Counted from the first letter of the stretch, positions 33,884-46,554 are shown. The stretch is 64,000 nucleotides of DNA from Serripes groenlandicus (GCA_031761405.1 JASEVX010000003.1:145653527-145717526), one strand, 5' to 3'. Notes: generated by a model from the sequence alone, not told the origin. A program made the numbers and translations.

Positions 33884-34608
33884 GATAATGTATACTTGAA
33901 CTATAGCAATGCGTTAATAAGCATGATTGTAATACAGTAAAGAGTTATTGCATGCGTGTTCTATTGTAATCAGTGAATAAGCATGCTTGAACTATTGCAC
34001 CAAGTGCAAGCATGGCATTGTGTATTATTGTTATAAGTGAATGCATATTGGTTATAAATTATATAGTTTGTGTGGGCATGCAGGTTTGAACAATTGTGAT
34101 CAGTGAGTGCATGTCGTACCTATTGAAATGGGTGTACACATGTATTTACTTGTATATGTTGTAATATATGTATATGTTATATATTCATATGCACTGCTAC
34201 ATAATGTACATGCAATGTATACCATGTAAGCAGGAGATGACGTATATAGGCATTGCCTCTTGATAAAACCTAAATCCAACATATAATTAAGTATATGTCA
34301 CCGTTCGATTATCATTCAAAACAGACTGTACTCGGACAGGTGACTTTTGTCTTTGGAATAGTGACGTAATATAGCAGCACGGCATTTCAAAAAGAACGGA
34401 CGACAAATATCCTTATCCCAGGGTATATGTAATATAATGTTTTACACACTCACTATATGTACGATTCAATAATCATTTATCGCAGGAATTCGCTTTAAAG
34501 CACATTTCCCAAATCTGACGAAAGCACTAGTACACAGTTTATGGACTATTAGCCAGTACCGGATGACTGTTGGAAAGATACCTTTATGAAACTTATGAAC
34601 TTATATAT
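33884..34608. other. unannotated AT-rich DNA
   Basis: No recognisable gene. Only the loosely repeated gtgaatgcat/gcatgc words are noted. Confidence 0.45.
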
Positions 34609-34610
34609 GA

Positions 34611-34857
34611 GCCATTCCACGAAAAAACCTACATTATGGACTCTGCGTAAGGTATCGACCCATATTAGCCTGCGCTAATCCGGGCCGACACATTCTGTCT
34701 CAAGGGAATATAGGTATATAGTAATGATTCCTGAAACAGAAAATCCACAGGAGGCGGAACGTGTCTGTCCGGGTTAGCCTGCGCGGCATGCTTAGGCTGA
34801 TCCGGTCGATACGTTACGCAGAGTCCTCAATGTTGGTTTTCTCGTGGGACGACTCAA
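34611..34857. mobile_element. MITE-2 copy (34.6 kb)
   Basis: About 247 bp with long imperfect inverted ends, atgagccattccacg...attatggactctgcgtaa on the left and ttacgcagagtcctcaatgttgg...cgtgggacgactca on the right. The centre has tgattcctgaaacagaaaat and cacaggaggcg. Inner GC-rich arms (agcctgcgc...ggctgatccgg) also pair. Confidence 0.85.
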
Positions 34858-35488
34858 TTATGATGGACTTATTATGTAGTGAGTTGTGTTCTCTCTTATG
34901 TTTACACTTTTGCACTGTCTAGTGTCGTTATTGTGTCCATTTTAAACTGTTCTCAGATACATCAAATATATTGGAGACCTTGGTACACATATTAGCAAAC
35001 GTATTGAAAATCTTCGTAAATGAAAGATAAATGATTATAGAAAAGAGTTGAGCAAATTCCTTTTGCCACAATATGTTCAAAATATTTCTGCCGCACGTGC
35101 GTTAAAATACGTATGAATGAGGAAAAGCGTTTAATAGTATTCGTTTGATGATGTCACTAATTTATTGACTGGGTTTCCATTCGTCTTTCATATCCCATCC
35201 TATTCAATATCGGATCGCTCAATCCCCTCTCTATGTTCAACTAATACAGCTATACAATGGCTATTACCGTTGAGATGTGAATTTAGATGGGTTGTACTTG
35301 TAACAAATTAACGCTCCTTCTGAAACTACGTCGTAATGTGTATTTTTACACACATCAGCTCTAACAGCCGATATATATAGTTGTCCATATCGAGTCGTTT
35401 CCCGGTGTGTCTGTGACGACTCGACCAATTAAACCATTGCCCATTAAGCCACTTAGGACTCTATCCAATTACTAGTTTTATGTTACCT
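34858..35488. other. unannotated DNA
   Basis: Nothing recognisable. Confidence 0.5.
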
Positions 35489-35717
35489 TAAACCTTTCCC
35501 TCATAAAGACGCTTTCTGACGCCTCTGCAGCGGACGGCGTTTTGAAAACATAGTGACAAAAGAAGAAATTGCTCAAAACGAGCAATTTCTCCTTTTGACA
35601 CAATGTTTTCCACTTTTATTCATAGGTTATCCATTCAACTATAGAGACTTTCCATTGTTTGACAAAATATGTTCAAAGTCTTCTGCTTCAGAATTGTCGT
35701 ATGAGGGAAAGGGCTAA
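35489..35717 (+). mobile_element. MITE-1 copy (35.5 kb)
   Basis: Full-length copy with ctttccctcata...tatgagggaaagggctaa ends. The internal hairpin gaaattgctc-aaaac-gagcaatttc (35565-35589) is perfectly paired. Confidence 0.9.
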
Positions 35718-36668
35718 TACTTTCCCACATACAGCCTTCCGCAGCGGACGCATTTGAAGACCTCGATATGTCAGTACCATTGATACATTGAGACGACTCT
35801 TCAACCTCAAAGACAAAACTCTACGCTGTAGGTTCACACTCGTGTGTGTGTGTCTGGAAGAATGAACCGGGGTCAGGATGCAGCATTAATGCAATGTTAG
35901 GTCAACAGGGCCGTCTACACTTACCATTACTTTACTCCTGCCAACGACTGCGTACTAGTATGACGCCCTCGCGTGCCTTTGCAAGAAAATAGTATAGAAG
36001 GATACGGCTAATGACAATTTTACCGTTGCTCATATCACTCATCCGTGAGACAGCAAGAACATACACAAAATGTGTTATTTTCATCAACCACCTAAAGGCC
36101 TGATTCCTAGAGGATTTCATAAAGCTGCCAGTGACCTATCATCGACAGATATCACTTAACATGAGCGGTGGAAGGAACACACTCGCCGATTAAAGAAACT
36201 GAAGGTGGGAGTTTGTGTCTATGTACAAACTGTGGTGGGTAACCACCCGGTAGATGAAAACGCACTGAAAATATGCTAGAGGTACGTCAGTTCAACCAGT
36301 ATGTTACAGGCTGAAATATCATCCGGAACCGCCGGCACAGTGGAACGTTCACTCCTTCACAGAACTCCCGCGTAAGATACATGTACATTGATTATACACA
36401 ATATGGTACACTTCTAGGATTGCCAAATTCCTCCAAGGATACTCTGTTAACGAATATTCATTCATTACCTAACATGCCGTTTGACTATTTACTTATGCAT
36501 ACCAATACTGAATCAGACGACTGTTAAAAACATTGTTTGAAAGGGAATTATTGCTTTCTCAAATCAAATGCATTTTTCTAAATTCATCACGTTATAATTT
36601 TATATTGTTCCTCAGAGATTAACAAAGACACAACCAACTCTTTTAGAATCTGTATCCGAGTGGTCGCC
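35718..36668. other. unannotated DNA
   Basis: No gene or repeat recognised, apart from a short CA/TG-rich run near 35850. Confidence 0.5.
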
Positions 36669-36898
36669 TTAACCCTTTCCCTCATATAGACGCTTTCTGA
36701 CGCCTCTGCAGCAGACGGCTTTTTGAAAACATAGTGACAAAAGAAGAAATCGCACAAAACGTGCAATTTCTCCTTTTGACACAATGTTTTCCACTTTTTG
36801 TCATAGGTTATCCGTTCAATTATGGAGATTTTCTATGTTTTGACAAAATACGTTCAAAGTCGTCTGCTGTAGAATTGTCGTATGAGGGAAAGGGTTAA
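36669..36898 (+). mobile_element. MITE-1 copy (36.7 kb)
   Basis: Full-length, bounded by ttaaccctttccctc and gagggaaagggttaa. Its internal hairpin arms are GCAC/GTGC (36746-36770) instead of GCTC/GAGC, a paired change relative to the 35.5-kb copy. Confidence 0.92.
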
Positions 36899-37074
36899 AA
36901 GGAGAATCACTGACAAGTTTCACGAATTACAATTATTGTGGTATCAACGACTCGTTCTGTGCTAAGGGTTATAGTGATTGCCTTTCGACGTGTGTGTCTG
37001 ATTCAGTGAATACAACTGAGTTCATTAGCATTGATTGTATTGAAAAGGCAGTGATGTTCTTTAAAGGAAAAATT

Positions 37075-37318
37075 GCTGCAAATCTTTTCTCGATTACAGA
37101 CGTCTTTTAAAGCATATGCAACAGCCGGCGCTTGAAAACATTGTGATAAATAGAGAAATTGTTCATATTGAACAAGTCCTGTATTTATGCAAAAGCATAT
37201 GTCTTCGAACTCTTTTGAAAAGTATTGTTTGATTCTTACATATTTTCCTTTTTTAATCTGTGAAGTTTTGAAGGTCGTCCATTGTACATGTGTTGTATGT
37301 GGGAAGAGGTAAGGTACG
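37075..37318 (+). mobile_element. MITE-1, heavily diverged copy
   Basis: Recognisable by ttgaaaacattgtgataaat, gagaaattgttcatattgaac and a right end like ttgtatgtgggaagagg. The termini are poorly preserved. Confidence 0.5.
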
Positions 37319-37319
37319 A

Positions 37320-38350
37320 GTTCACATACGAATAGTGGTACTAGAGGAAACAACAATAGCAACTTGTATCACCTGTCTCATTCATGGTGTGGAATTCAAA
37401 GGTAAATAACTGTGCACTGTTAAATTGTGTTGAATCAAGGTTATTCCCCTTAACGGTTTCTGGCAGAACACTCTTTTTTTTTTTTGCAGTTAGTCGGACA
37501 AATTCTCTAGATGTTATTGTTCTAATGTAGCTAAATAAGTTATAATTATCTGTGTATCGTTAGAAAAGTAATCTACGGACTGATGGAATTTTTCTGAATG
37601 TATGTGTCTTCGTCGAAGTTTCATTTTTACAGAAATCCTATATTTCTATAAGCATATTTTGAGATATTTTTATAGGCAATATTAAGGTCAGAATATCAAA
37701 ATATGTGGACTACTGTTACGATTAAATCAGGAACCACATGGTTAGATGAACTGACCGCCGTGATAAGACTGGAAATTTGTTGAAAATACGTTAAATCTCA
37801 ATTAATCAATCAATCAATACAAGCCATATGCATAGACTTGTATTTACACATCGGACAAACAGAATACGTCGCTTACTATTGAATTAGTTCGATGTTCGGT
37901 CCTGGTCCAACTAGGGAGAATTACCGGTTTTAAACTTTCGAATTAACCTCTGAAATTCAATTTGAAAATCTTCCTGTGTACCGATTGAAATCTTCCGGTT
38001 ATCGATTTGCACCAATTACAGCTTGTAAAAATTACAGGAAATATTGAAAGAATCATGGAATATATTTAACTAGCTATTTCACCATTGCATGTCCATGGCA
38101 AATGCTCTGACAACTTGTGTAGCGATTCTCTTGATAGTGCGTGTGGTGTCTCCTGTCACAGTTTTGATAACGGAAATAGATGAAGGTAGATGTAATGAGC
38201 ACATGCATTTATTTGGAAGATCCCTGAAAACTGTAATCGCTGCTTTCTGAAATGTCTTAATTGTAGTTTATCTTAAAACAGTAAATAAGTTGCCATGTAT
38301 ATTCAGTGATGAAATAGCCAGCCAATGACGTCCTCATTTTTTTTTTGGAA

Positions 38351-38352
<2 letters not shown>
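37320..38352. other. unannotated DNA
   Basis: No recognisable feature, apart from a poly-T run near 37472-37485. Confidence 0.45.
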
Positions 38353-38381
<29 letters not shown>

Positions 38382-38390
38382 ATTTTCTGT
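38353..38390 (+). repeat. poly-G tract (38 G)
   Basis: Thirty-eight consecutive G, flanked by T8-GGAA on the left and TATTTT on the right. Tracts of this length can form G-quadruplexes and are prone to sequencing error, so the length is uncertain. Confidence 0.9.
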
Positions 38391-38776
38391 TTATTGAAAA
38401 GAAACTTACCTCAAACGCGCTGTACCTGACTAAAACCAATAACCGAAATATTTCTAATTCTCGCCGAAAGATAATACAATTAGTTTTATATGACCTCCGA
38501 CGGAGGTCAACTTGAAAGTTAACAGGGCGTTTTTTAAAACCCCATGTTTGACCGATGAGAGTCCTTCCGAACTGGACTACCCCGCACCCCAACTACAGTA
38601 TATAAATATTGCATGGCTTCCAGTGTGACAGTACATATTGTCAACATGAGGAAAATACTGTTACCCGAGGCGAAGCAACAAGTTTTATAGTTCGAAATGG
38701 TAACGTTTAAATGATGAAAACCTCATTTCATTTAGCCTTATTAGAAATTAAATTTAAAAAATCCGAATATGATTAT

Positions 38777-38985
38777 AGGTTAAATATTTTCCACATACAA
38801 CAAATCTACAGCAGACGACGACAAATCTTCTAAGTAAAAATATGAAAGATACAAATGTATACGTATTGAATAAAGTTGAAAACACCATAGCGAAAAGAGA
38901 AATTGCTCAAAATGAAATTTTCCTTTTTTTGGTAAAATTGTTCAAATGTCGTCCGAGATGCATCTGCAATGAGGGAAAGATTAAC
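38777..38985 (+). mobile_element. MITE-1 diverged copy (38.8 kb)
   Basis: Shows ttttccacatacaacaaatc, tacagcagacgac, agagaaattgctcaaaatg and the end gagggaaagattaa. An insertion-like AT-rich stretch interrupts the left half. Confidence 0.65.
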
Positions 38986-39342
38986 TGTGGGTAAGAGGTG
39001 TAATGAGAGATAGTGTACAGTGTTATCGATGAACTGGATAACTACGGTATAACTACGGTATTGCGTCACGCTAACTTGAACAACGTCAATAAAACAGTTT
39101 TCTACACACTTTGTTAATATGTAGAGATTGTGCGGTAAAATGACAGAAAATGTGACATATACGACAGAAAAAAGGCAAATCAGTCTTTATGAATAATATC
39201 TTCTGTTCCGGCGATGTTTTTGTTGTCGGCTGCAATTCGCAGATACTTCTTTCTACTTTATACGCATTTTACAAGATACTTTTAGTTTTAACTTTCGACT
39301 TACTAGTTATGAAACTTGCCATTAATTGATTAAACACACACA

Positions 39343-39405
39343 GTAATGAAACAGACACAGCATAGAAACAGACACATTAATGAAACAGACACAGTAAAGA
39401 AACAT
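39343..39405 (+). repeat. short degenerate repeat (aaacagacaca)
   Basis: Four spaced copies of gaaacagacaca or close variants. Confidence 0.6.
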
Positions 39406-39534
39406 GCAAAGTAACCTCTGTACCTGGTACGGGAGACGGTTGCCTTCAGTATGTCTTGTTTGTTTAAATAGGGTTTTCCTCCGTTTTCAACAGTATTGCA
39501 ATTGTATCGCGTCATTATAATGACCAGTAATACT

Positions 39535-39735
39535 TTCTGTACCTCTGTAGCAGACGACCTTTGAACACGTTGTGACAAAAGGAGAAATGCTCATAATGGG
39601 CAATTTCTCCACTTGCCGCAATGTTCTAAACTTAATTCAATAAAAGCGTTTTCGTTCATAAAGAGTTTCCATAATTTTGATTGAATGTTTGAAAAGTAGC
39701 CTGCCGCAGATCTGTTCTATGTGGGAAACGGATCA
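39535..39735 (+). mobile_element. MITE-1 diverged copy (39.6 kb)
   Basis: Landmarks are ctctgtagcagacgac, gtgacaaaaggagaaatgct, gggcaatttctcc and gtgggaaacgga. The left terminus is lost. Confidence 0.65.
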
Positions 39736-39960
39736 TAATACCCAGATGGACGCTGCAACAATAACACTCCGCAGACGGGCTTTGTCTGCTTTCAGAACAA
39801 CCAAAGGTTAACACTATGCTATCTAAACAATTGGAAATGCTAATGTATTCTTTCAAAACATCAACTCGGGATAAGGCCAAGTCCTCGTGTCGAACAATTT
39901 CTTTCTTCTTTATGTTTCACAATATTTCAAAATCTCTATCTCTTTGTGTGACATGAATAG

Positions 39961-42900
39961 CTTGTGTCCGGGAGAGAAGTAAGGATGCCCTAACATATGT
40001 TGTGCCTGCATTATACTCGTTCACATTGTAGCTTGTGTCCGGGAGAGAAGTAAGGATGCCCTAACATATGTTGTGCCTGCGTGTCCGGGAGAGAAGTAAG
40101 GATGCCCTAACATATGTTGTGCCTGCATTATACTCGTTCACATTGTAGCTTGTGTCCGGGAGAGAAGTAAGGATGCCCTAACATATGTTGTGCCTGCATT
40201 ATACTCGTTCACATTGTAGCTTGTGTCCGGGAGAGAAGTAAGGATGCCCTAACATATGTTGTGCCTGCATTATACTCGTTCACATTGAAGCTTGTGTCCG
40301 GGAGAGAAGTAAGGATGCCCTAACATATGTTGTGCCTGTATTATACTCGTTCACATTGTAGCTTGTGTCCGGGAGAGAAGTAAGGATGCCCTAACATATG
40401 TTGTGCCTGCATTATACTCGTTCACATTGTAGCTTGTGTCCGGGAGAGAAGTAAGGATGCCCTAACATATGTTGTGCCTGTATTATACTCGTTCACATTG
40501 TAGCTTGTGTCCGGGAGAGAAGTAAGGATGCCCTAACATATGTTGTGCCTGCATTATACTCGTTCACATTGTAGCTTGTGTCCGGGAGAGAAGTAAGGAT
40601 GCCCTAACATATGTTGTGCCTGCATTATACTCGTTCACATTGTAGCTTGTGTCCGGGAGAGAAGTAAGGATGCTCTAACATATGTTGTGCCTGCATTATA
40701 CTCGTTCACATTGTAGCGTGTGTCCGGGAGAGAAGTAAGGATGCCCTAACATATGTTGTGCCTGCATTATACTCGTTCACATTGTAGCGTGTGTCCGGGA
40801 GAGAAGTAAGGATGCCCTAACATATGTTGTTCCTGCATTATACTCGTTCACATTGTAGCTTGTGTCCGGGAGAGAAGTAAGGATGCCCTAACATATGTTG
40901 TGCCTGCATTATACTCGTTCACATTGTAGCTTGTGTCCGGGAGAGAAGTAGGGATGCCCTAACATATGTTGTGCCTGCATTATACTCGTTCACATTGTAG
41001 CTTGTGTCCGGGAGAGAAGTAAGGATGCCCTAACATATGTTGTGCCTTCATTATACTCGTTCACATTGTAGCTTGTGTCCGGGAGAGAAGTAAGGATGCC
41101 CTAACATATGTTGTTCCTGCATTATACTCGTTCACATTGTAGCTTGTGTCCGGGAGAGAGGTAAGGATGCCCTAACATATGTTGTGCCTGCATTATACTC
41201 GTTCACATTGTAGCTTGTGTCCGGGAGAGAAGTAAGGATGCCCTAACATATGTTGTGCCTGCGTGTCCGGGAGAGAAGTAAGGATGCCCTAACATATGTT
41301 GTGCATGCATTATACTCGTTCACATTGTAGCTTGTGTCCGGGAGAGAAGTAAGGATGCCCTAACATATGTTGTGCCTGCGTGTCCGGGAGAGAAGTAAGG
41401 ATGCCCTAACATATGTTGTGCCTGCGTGTCCGGGAGAGAAGTAAGGATGCCCTAACATATGTTGTGCCTGCGTGTCCGGGAGAGAAGTAAGGATGCCCTA
41501 TATATGTTGTGCCTGCATTATACTCGTTCACATTGTAGCGTGTGTCCGGGAGAGAAGTAAGGATGCCCTAACATATGTTGTGCCTGCATTATACTCGTTC
41601 ACATTGTAGCGTGTGTCCGGGAGAGAAGTAAGGATGCCCTAACATATTTTGTGCCTGCATTATACTCGTTCACATTGTAGCGTGTGTCCGGGAGAGAAGT
41701 AAGGATGCCCTAACATATGTTGTGCCTGCATTATACTCGTTCACATTGTAGCGTGTGTCCGGGAGAGAAGTAAGGATGCCCTAACATATGTTGTGCCTGC
41801 ATTATACTCGTTCACATTGTAGCTTGTGTCCGGGAGAGAAGTAAGGATGCCCTAACATATGTTGTGCCTGCATTATACTCGTTCACATTGTAGCGTGTGT
41901 CCGGGAGAGAAGTAAGGATGCCCTAACATATGTTGTGCCTGCATTATACTCGTTCACATTGTAGCTTGTGTCCGGGAGAGAAGTAAGGATGCCCTAACAT
42001 ATGTTGTGCCTGTATTATACTCGTTCACATTGTAGCTTGTGTCCGGGAGAGAAGTAAGGATGCCCTAACATATGTTGTGCCTGCATTATACTCGTTCACA
42101 TTGTAGCTTGTGTTCGGGAGAGAAGTAAGGATGCCCTAACATATGTTGTGCCTGCATTATACTCGTTCACATTGTAGCTTGTGTCTGGGAGAGAAGTAAG
42201 GATGCCCTAACATATGTTGTGCCTGCATTATACTCGTTCACATTGTAGCTTGTTTCCGGGAGAGAAGTAAGGATGCCCTAACATATGTTGTGCCTGCATT
42301 ATACTCGTTCACATTGTAGCTTGTGTCCGGGAGAGAAGTAAGGATGCCCTAACATATGTTGTTCCTGCATTATACTCGTTCACATTGTAGCTTGTGTCCG
42401 GGAGAGAAGTAAGGATGCCCTAACATATGTTGTGCCTGCATTATACTCGTTCACATTGTAGCGTGTGTCCGGGAGAGAAGTAAGGATGCCCTAACATATG
42501 TTGTGCCTGCATTATACTCGTTCACATTGTAGCTTGTGTCCGGGAGAGAAGTAAGGATGCCCTAACATATGTTGTGCCTGCATTATACTCGTTCACATTG
42601 TAGCTTGTTTCCGGGAGAGAAGTAAGGATGCCCTAACATATGTTGTGCCTGCATTATACTCGTTCACATTGTAGCTTGTGTCCGGGAGAGAAGTAAGGAT
42701 GCCCTAACATATGTTGTTCCTGCATTATACTCGTTCACATTGTAGCTTGTGTCCGGGAGAGAAGTAAGGATGCCCTAACATATGTTGTGCCTGCATTATA
42801 CTCGTTCACATTGTAGCGTGTGTCCGGGAGAGAAGTAAGGATGCCCTAACATATGTTGTGCCTGCATTATACTCGTTCACATTGTAGCTTGTGTCCGGGA

Positions 42901-43455
42901 GAGAAGTAAGGATGCCCTAACATATGTTGTGCCTGCATTATACTCGTTCACATTGTAGCGTGTGTCCGGGAGAGAAGTAAGGATGCCCTAACATATGTTG
43001 TGCCTGCATTATACTCGTTCACATTGTAGCTTGTGTCCGGGAGAGAAGTAAGGATGCCCTAACATATGTTGTGCCTGTATTATACTCGTTCACATTGTAG
43101 CTTGTGTCCGGGAGAGAAGTAAGGATGCCCTAACATATGTTGTGCCTGCATTATACTCGTTCACATTGTAGCTTGTGTCCGGGAGAGAAGTAAGGATGCC
43201 CTAACATATGTTGTGCCTGCATTATACTCGTTCACATTGTAGCTTGTGTCTGGGAGAGAAGTAAGGATGCCCTAACATATGTTGTGCCTGCATTATACTC
43301 GTTCACATTGTAGCTTGTGTCCGGGAGAGAAGTAAGGATGCCCTAACATATGTTGTTCCTGCATTATACTCGTTCACATTGTAGCTTGTGTCCGGGAGAG
43401 AAGTAAGGATGCCCTAACATATGTTGTGCCTGCATTATACTCGTTCACATTGTAG
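39961..43455 (+). repeat. 71-bp satellite, about 50 units
   Basis: Unit: cttgtgtccgggagagaagt, aaggatgccctaacatatgt, tgtgcctgcattatactcgt, tcacattgtag (71 bp; gcttg at 40031 follows the first at 39960). Most units differ by at most one or two bases (gcgtg/gcttg, cctgc/cctgt, gtgcc/gttcc). A few units (e.g. near 40078, 41262, 41378, 41404, 41425, 41472) are shortened by joining cctgc directly to gtgtccggg. A five-unit (355-bp) block is duplicated (variant gtttcc at 42252 and 42607). Period not a multiple of 3; no ORF. Confidence 0.97.
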
Positions 43456-43487
43456 GTTACACACGTGCATGTTAAAAACCATAAACT

Positions 43488-43884
43488 ACTGCGGGAAGTG
43501 TCTCTATTCACTCTGCCACACGTACCAGGGCCGTAGCTCCCTTTAGGCACTGAAGGCACGTGCCTACACATATTTTCTAAAAAAATTACAGCTGCGGCGA
43601 TACACATCTGCGTAATGTATCGACCAGATCAGCCTGCGCTGTCCGCGCAGACTGATCCTGCCGACACATTCCGTCTAAGGGGGGATAGCTAGAGTAGTGA
43701 TTCCCGAAACAGAAAATCCACAGGAGGCGAAAAGTGTCTATTCTGGTAGGCCTGTGTGGCATGCTTAGGCTGATCCGGGTCGATATTTTACGCAGAGTCC
43801 ACAATGTTTTCTCACGAGATGACCGACACATTGATTATTGCCAAGCTACGTCTCTGACTGCGGGAAGTGTCTCTATTGACTCTT
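43488..43884 (+). repeat. direct repeat flanking a MITE-2 copy
   Basis: actgcgggaagtgtctctatt followed by (c/g)actct occurs at about 43488-43514 and 43857-43883, on either side of the MITE-2 copy at 43600-43815. Confidence 0.65.
43600..43815. mobile_element. MITE-2 copy (43.7 kb), left end truncated
   Basis: Contains ctgcgtaatgtatcgaccag, gccgacacattccgtc, ccgaaacagaaaatccacag and tttacgcagagtccacaatg. The left tip, atgagccgttcc, is absent. Confidence 0.8.
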
Positions 43885-44085
43885 TCACACATACAACACA
43901 TATGCAGCCAAGGACTTTGAAAAACGTTTATGGAAAAATACGGAAAATCTATGAGCAATTTCACCTATTGCCATAATTTTTTCTTAATTTGTAAGCTGCT
44001 CTTGTATCAAAATGCGTTTGCAAGCAGGAAAGGAAACATTTGTCTATACAGCGTATAATGTTTTAGAATGTCGTCTGCTACAGAA
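43880..44085 (+). mobile_element. MITE-1 very diverged copy
   Basis: ctttcacacatacaacacat, gcagccaaggactttgaaaa and a right part atgtcgtctgctacaga. The centre is rearranged. Confidence 0.45.
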
Positions 44086-44614
44086 AGGTCAACTTGTAAA
44101 TATAGGAGAAACCGATGATAGTTATAAAATAATAGTGGGACATGAAGTTACAGTTAAGTATGGAAGACGTTCTTTCGAGTGCTCATGTAAAACTTCAGGA
44201 ACCGTTTAATTGTCATTTGTGAGTACTGTTTATATGCTGCAGGATATCTGTCTTGGAGAAACTACAATGCGATAGTGGGCTCCCGCAGGCTAAGGATCTG
44301 TGTAGGGGACACAATGTATAGCCACGTGATCAATAAGGGCCTATAAGAACGTTTGGATTACGCGGTGACATGTATTGATATATAATACACTGGTTAAGGT
44401 AACAGGTGGGGTTACTGCGGTATGTATCACCCTTTAATCTTAGGACGGATGTTGTATTCACAGAGGTTAGACTCGTCCATTGTGATATAACTGTTGATTT
44501 CAGATGCTGTCATATTAATGAATTTATAATAGAATCAACATTTGTCAGCACTGTACATAGAGAAAAAATATGTTTTTTACAAGATCGTCACCTGTTGAGA
44601 ACACCAGAACCTAC

Positions 44615-44830
44615 TTTACCCTTTCCCTCATGCAAGTGTATCTGTAGCAAACGACTTTAAAAACGTTGTCGGAAAAATATATTAGTTGTTCAAAATGAAA
44701 AAAATTGCCTTGTCTTACAAGTTCCTCATCTCTAGTTCAAACTGTTATGTTTAATGAACCAGATGTTACGCTCCCTTTCCCACATATAGACGCTCATCGG
44801 GTGTATTCAAGGCAGACGACAATAGGTACA
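44615..44830 (+). mobile_element. MITE-1 partial copies
   Basis: ttaccctttccctcatgcaa with tctgtagcaaacgactttaa at 44617-44662, and a second left end ccctttcccacatatagacg at 44771. Right ends are missing. Confidence 0.55.
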
Positions 44831-45767
44831 GTGTTTACCTAAAACAATTAACTCTTATTTTGAAACAGAAACAAATAAAATGTTATGAAATAAACAGTCT
44901 GAGTAAGTAGGTTTTTATTTTCTAACAATATGTTCATTTGTCGTAAGGTGAGGATGACAAAAACGTTGGTCGCATGATATATATGGGAACGGTTTCAGAT
45001 ATGGGTGAAAAGGGATATCTGTCGACTTATCCTCGGTCATAAAAAGGTTTATTTTACCTGTATGCGACATTTGCACATTACATGTGCTTAAAATAAGGAA
45101 CAAACCCGTCCCTCTCGTACAGTGTGCTATAAATATTACATGAGTGAAGAAAGCGTCATCGATTTATTGGCGGTGAGTGTATCAGAAAATGTTTACACTG
45201 ATTAAAGTTGGTGTCTGGGAATACGAGAAGATATTCGTTCGTCAAATAATTTAATATACTTGTTTTTCTACAGGAGCCCAGTGAAGAAATGGGTGTTATC
45301 GTTTAGTTCAGTTCATAGAAAAACGAAAAGATATAGTGTTAGTGGAAGATGTACATATAATGTGTCGTGTACGGTGGTAATTAAACGTCTCTCTGGATCA
45401 TCAAGTGGAAATTATCTTAACGAAATCTAATGGATTACTGTGTATTAATGATGTGAATGTGTTCGTATCATTAAACGGAGTGTGATAATATCAGTGGTCC
45501 ATTTTCAATATTGTTTATTTTAATATTTTCCTCGTTTGCCTCATAGGCGATTATAATATGTAGCCACATCACGGGATAAAGTGGAGAAATAATAACGTAT
45601 GTAAAGGTATACAATTAGTTGTATTTTATTCACAAAACCTGACTAATATATGTGTACATTTAATATCTAAACTACTCGACATGAAAGACGGGTAGTACAC
45701 ATGGACATCAGACATTAGACATTGTCCGGTCATGTGACGGAACTCCCCACCCGGAGGAGCTATAAGG
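44831..45767. other. unannotated DNA upstream of the candidate exon
   Basis: No repeat recognised. A TATA-like tataaata lies at about 45130-45137, roughly 640 bp from the candidate ATG, which is far for a simple 5' UTR; an untranslated exon is possible but not supported. Confidence 0.4.
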
Positions 45768-46155
45768 ATGTCGAATATCAAGGTTTATAATCACGATGAC
45801 GTCACTGGTATGTCAAAATTCACAAACTGTCACAGTAACGTTTACTCTGTATCATGTATGGCACCCGTAGACTACAGGCTGGAGAACGACCATAGTGCCA
45901 TGATTGAACAGGCTAACAGAACCATTGACACGGCACCGTTCTCCGGCTATGATAAACGTTATCACTCACGTCACGTCACAGCGGATAATCAAAGCACTGA
46001 ACGTACTGATACTTCCGGTGAAAATACTATATTTATGGATATACCGGCGTGTTCTGTACATGGTAATTTGTATAGTCAATCACGTGACAAACAAGTGACT
46101 GATTGGGGCGGAGTTATGCGAGATCTATTCTATAACCTAGATAGCATAGATTCAG
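45768..46155 (+). CDS. candidate first coding exon, unknown protein
   Basis: An ATG with A at -3 opens a frame of 129 codons (plus one base) that reaches a good 5' splice donor, ttcag|gtaatg, at 46155/46156. The frame beyond the donor runs into a MITE-1 copy and stops at 46298, so splicing at 46155 is the natural reading. The protein starts MSNIKVYNHDDVTGMSKFTN, is polar (rich in D, N, S, T), has no predicted signal peptide or membrane segment, and contains no domain I recognise. Codon use is balanced, unlike the satellite or AT-rich chance frames. It sits in a pocket without recognised repeats. Later exons were not found. It could still be a chance frame. Confidence 0.4.
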
Positions 46156-46207
46156 GTAATGTCAAAAATCTTAGAAGTAGATGTTGTCTTTCTCATATCA
46201 ACTCATT

Positions 46208-46426
46208 ACACTTTCCCACCTGCAGACGAAATTCGAATTATTTGCAGCAATCGACCTTTGAAAACATTGTTCTAAAAAGGAGGAAATGCTCACAATGAGC
46301 ATTTTCCCACTTTGTCACAATGTTGTTAACTCATTTTTAGCGAATATCCACATTTTTGTCTAGATATTGTCATATCTACTTTTAAGTCTTCTGCTGCAGC
46401 TTTCTTTATATGTGGGGAAGGGCTAA
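46208..46426 (+). mobile_element. MITE-1 copy (46.2 kb)
   Basis: ctttcccacctgcagacg...gtggggaagggctaa. The internal hairpin gaaatgctc-acaat-gagcatttt (46283-46306) has lost one T on the left and one A on the right relative to other copies, keeping the stem paired. Confidence 0.8.
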
Positions 46427-46554
46427 TAATTATTGATTAAGATTTTGCCACATACTGTGATTTATTCAGATTGATATGCCAGAGAGGTAATAAGATGGTT
46501 GATATATTTGAGACAGTTTTAATTAAGATGGTGGATTAGCTACTGGTAGTCTTA

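Noticed and set aside
39961..43455. CRISPR-like array of regular direct repeats
   Set aside because: Units are identical along their whole 71 bp, with no unique spacers, and the genome context is eukaryotic. It is a satellite.
44012..44209. 65-codon plus-strand gene
   Set aside because: Overlaps the diverged MITE-1 copy at 43880-44085 and has no domain.
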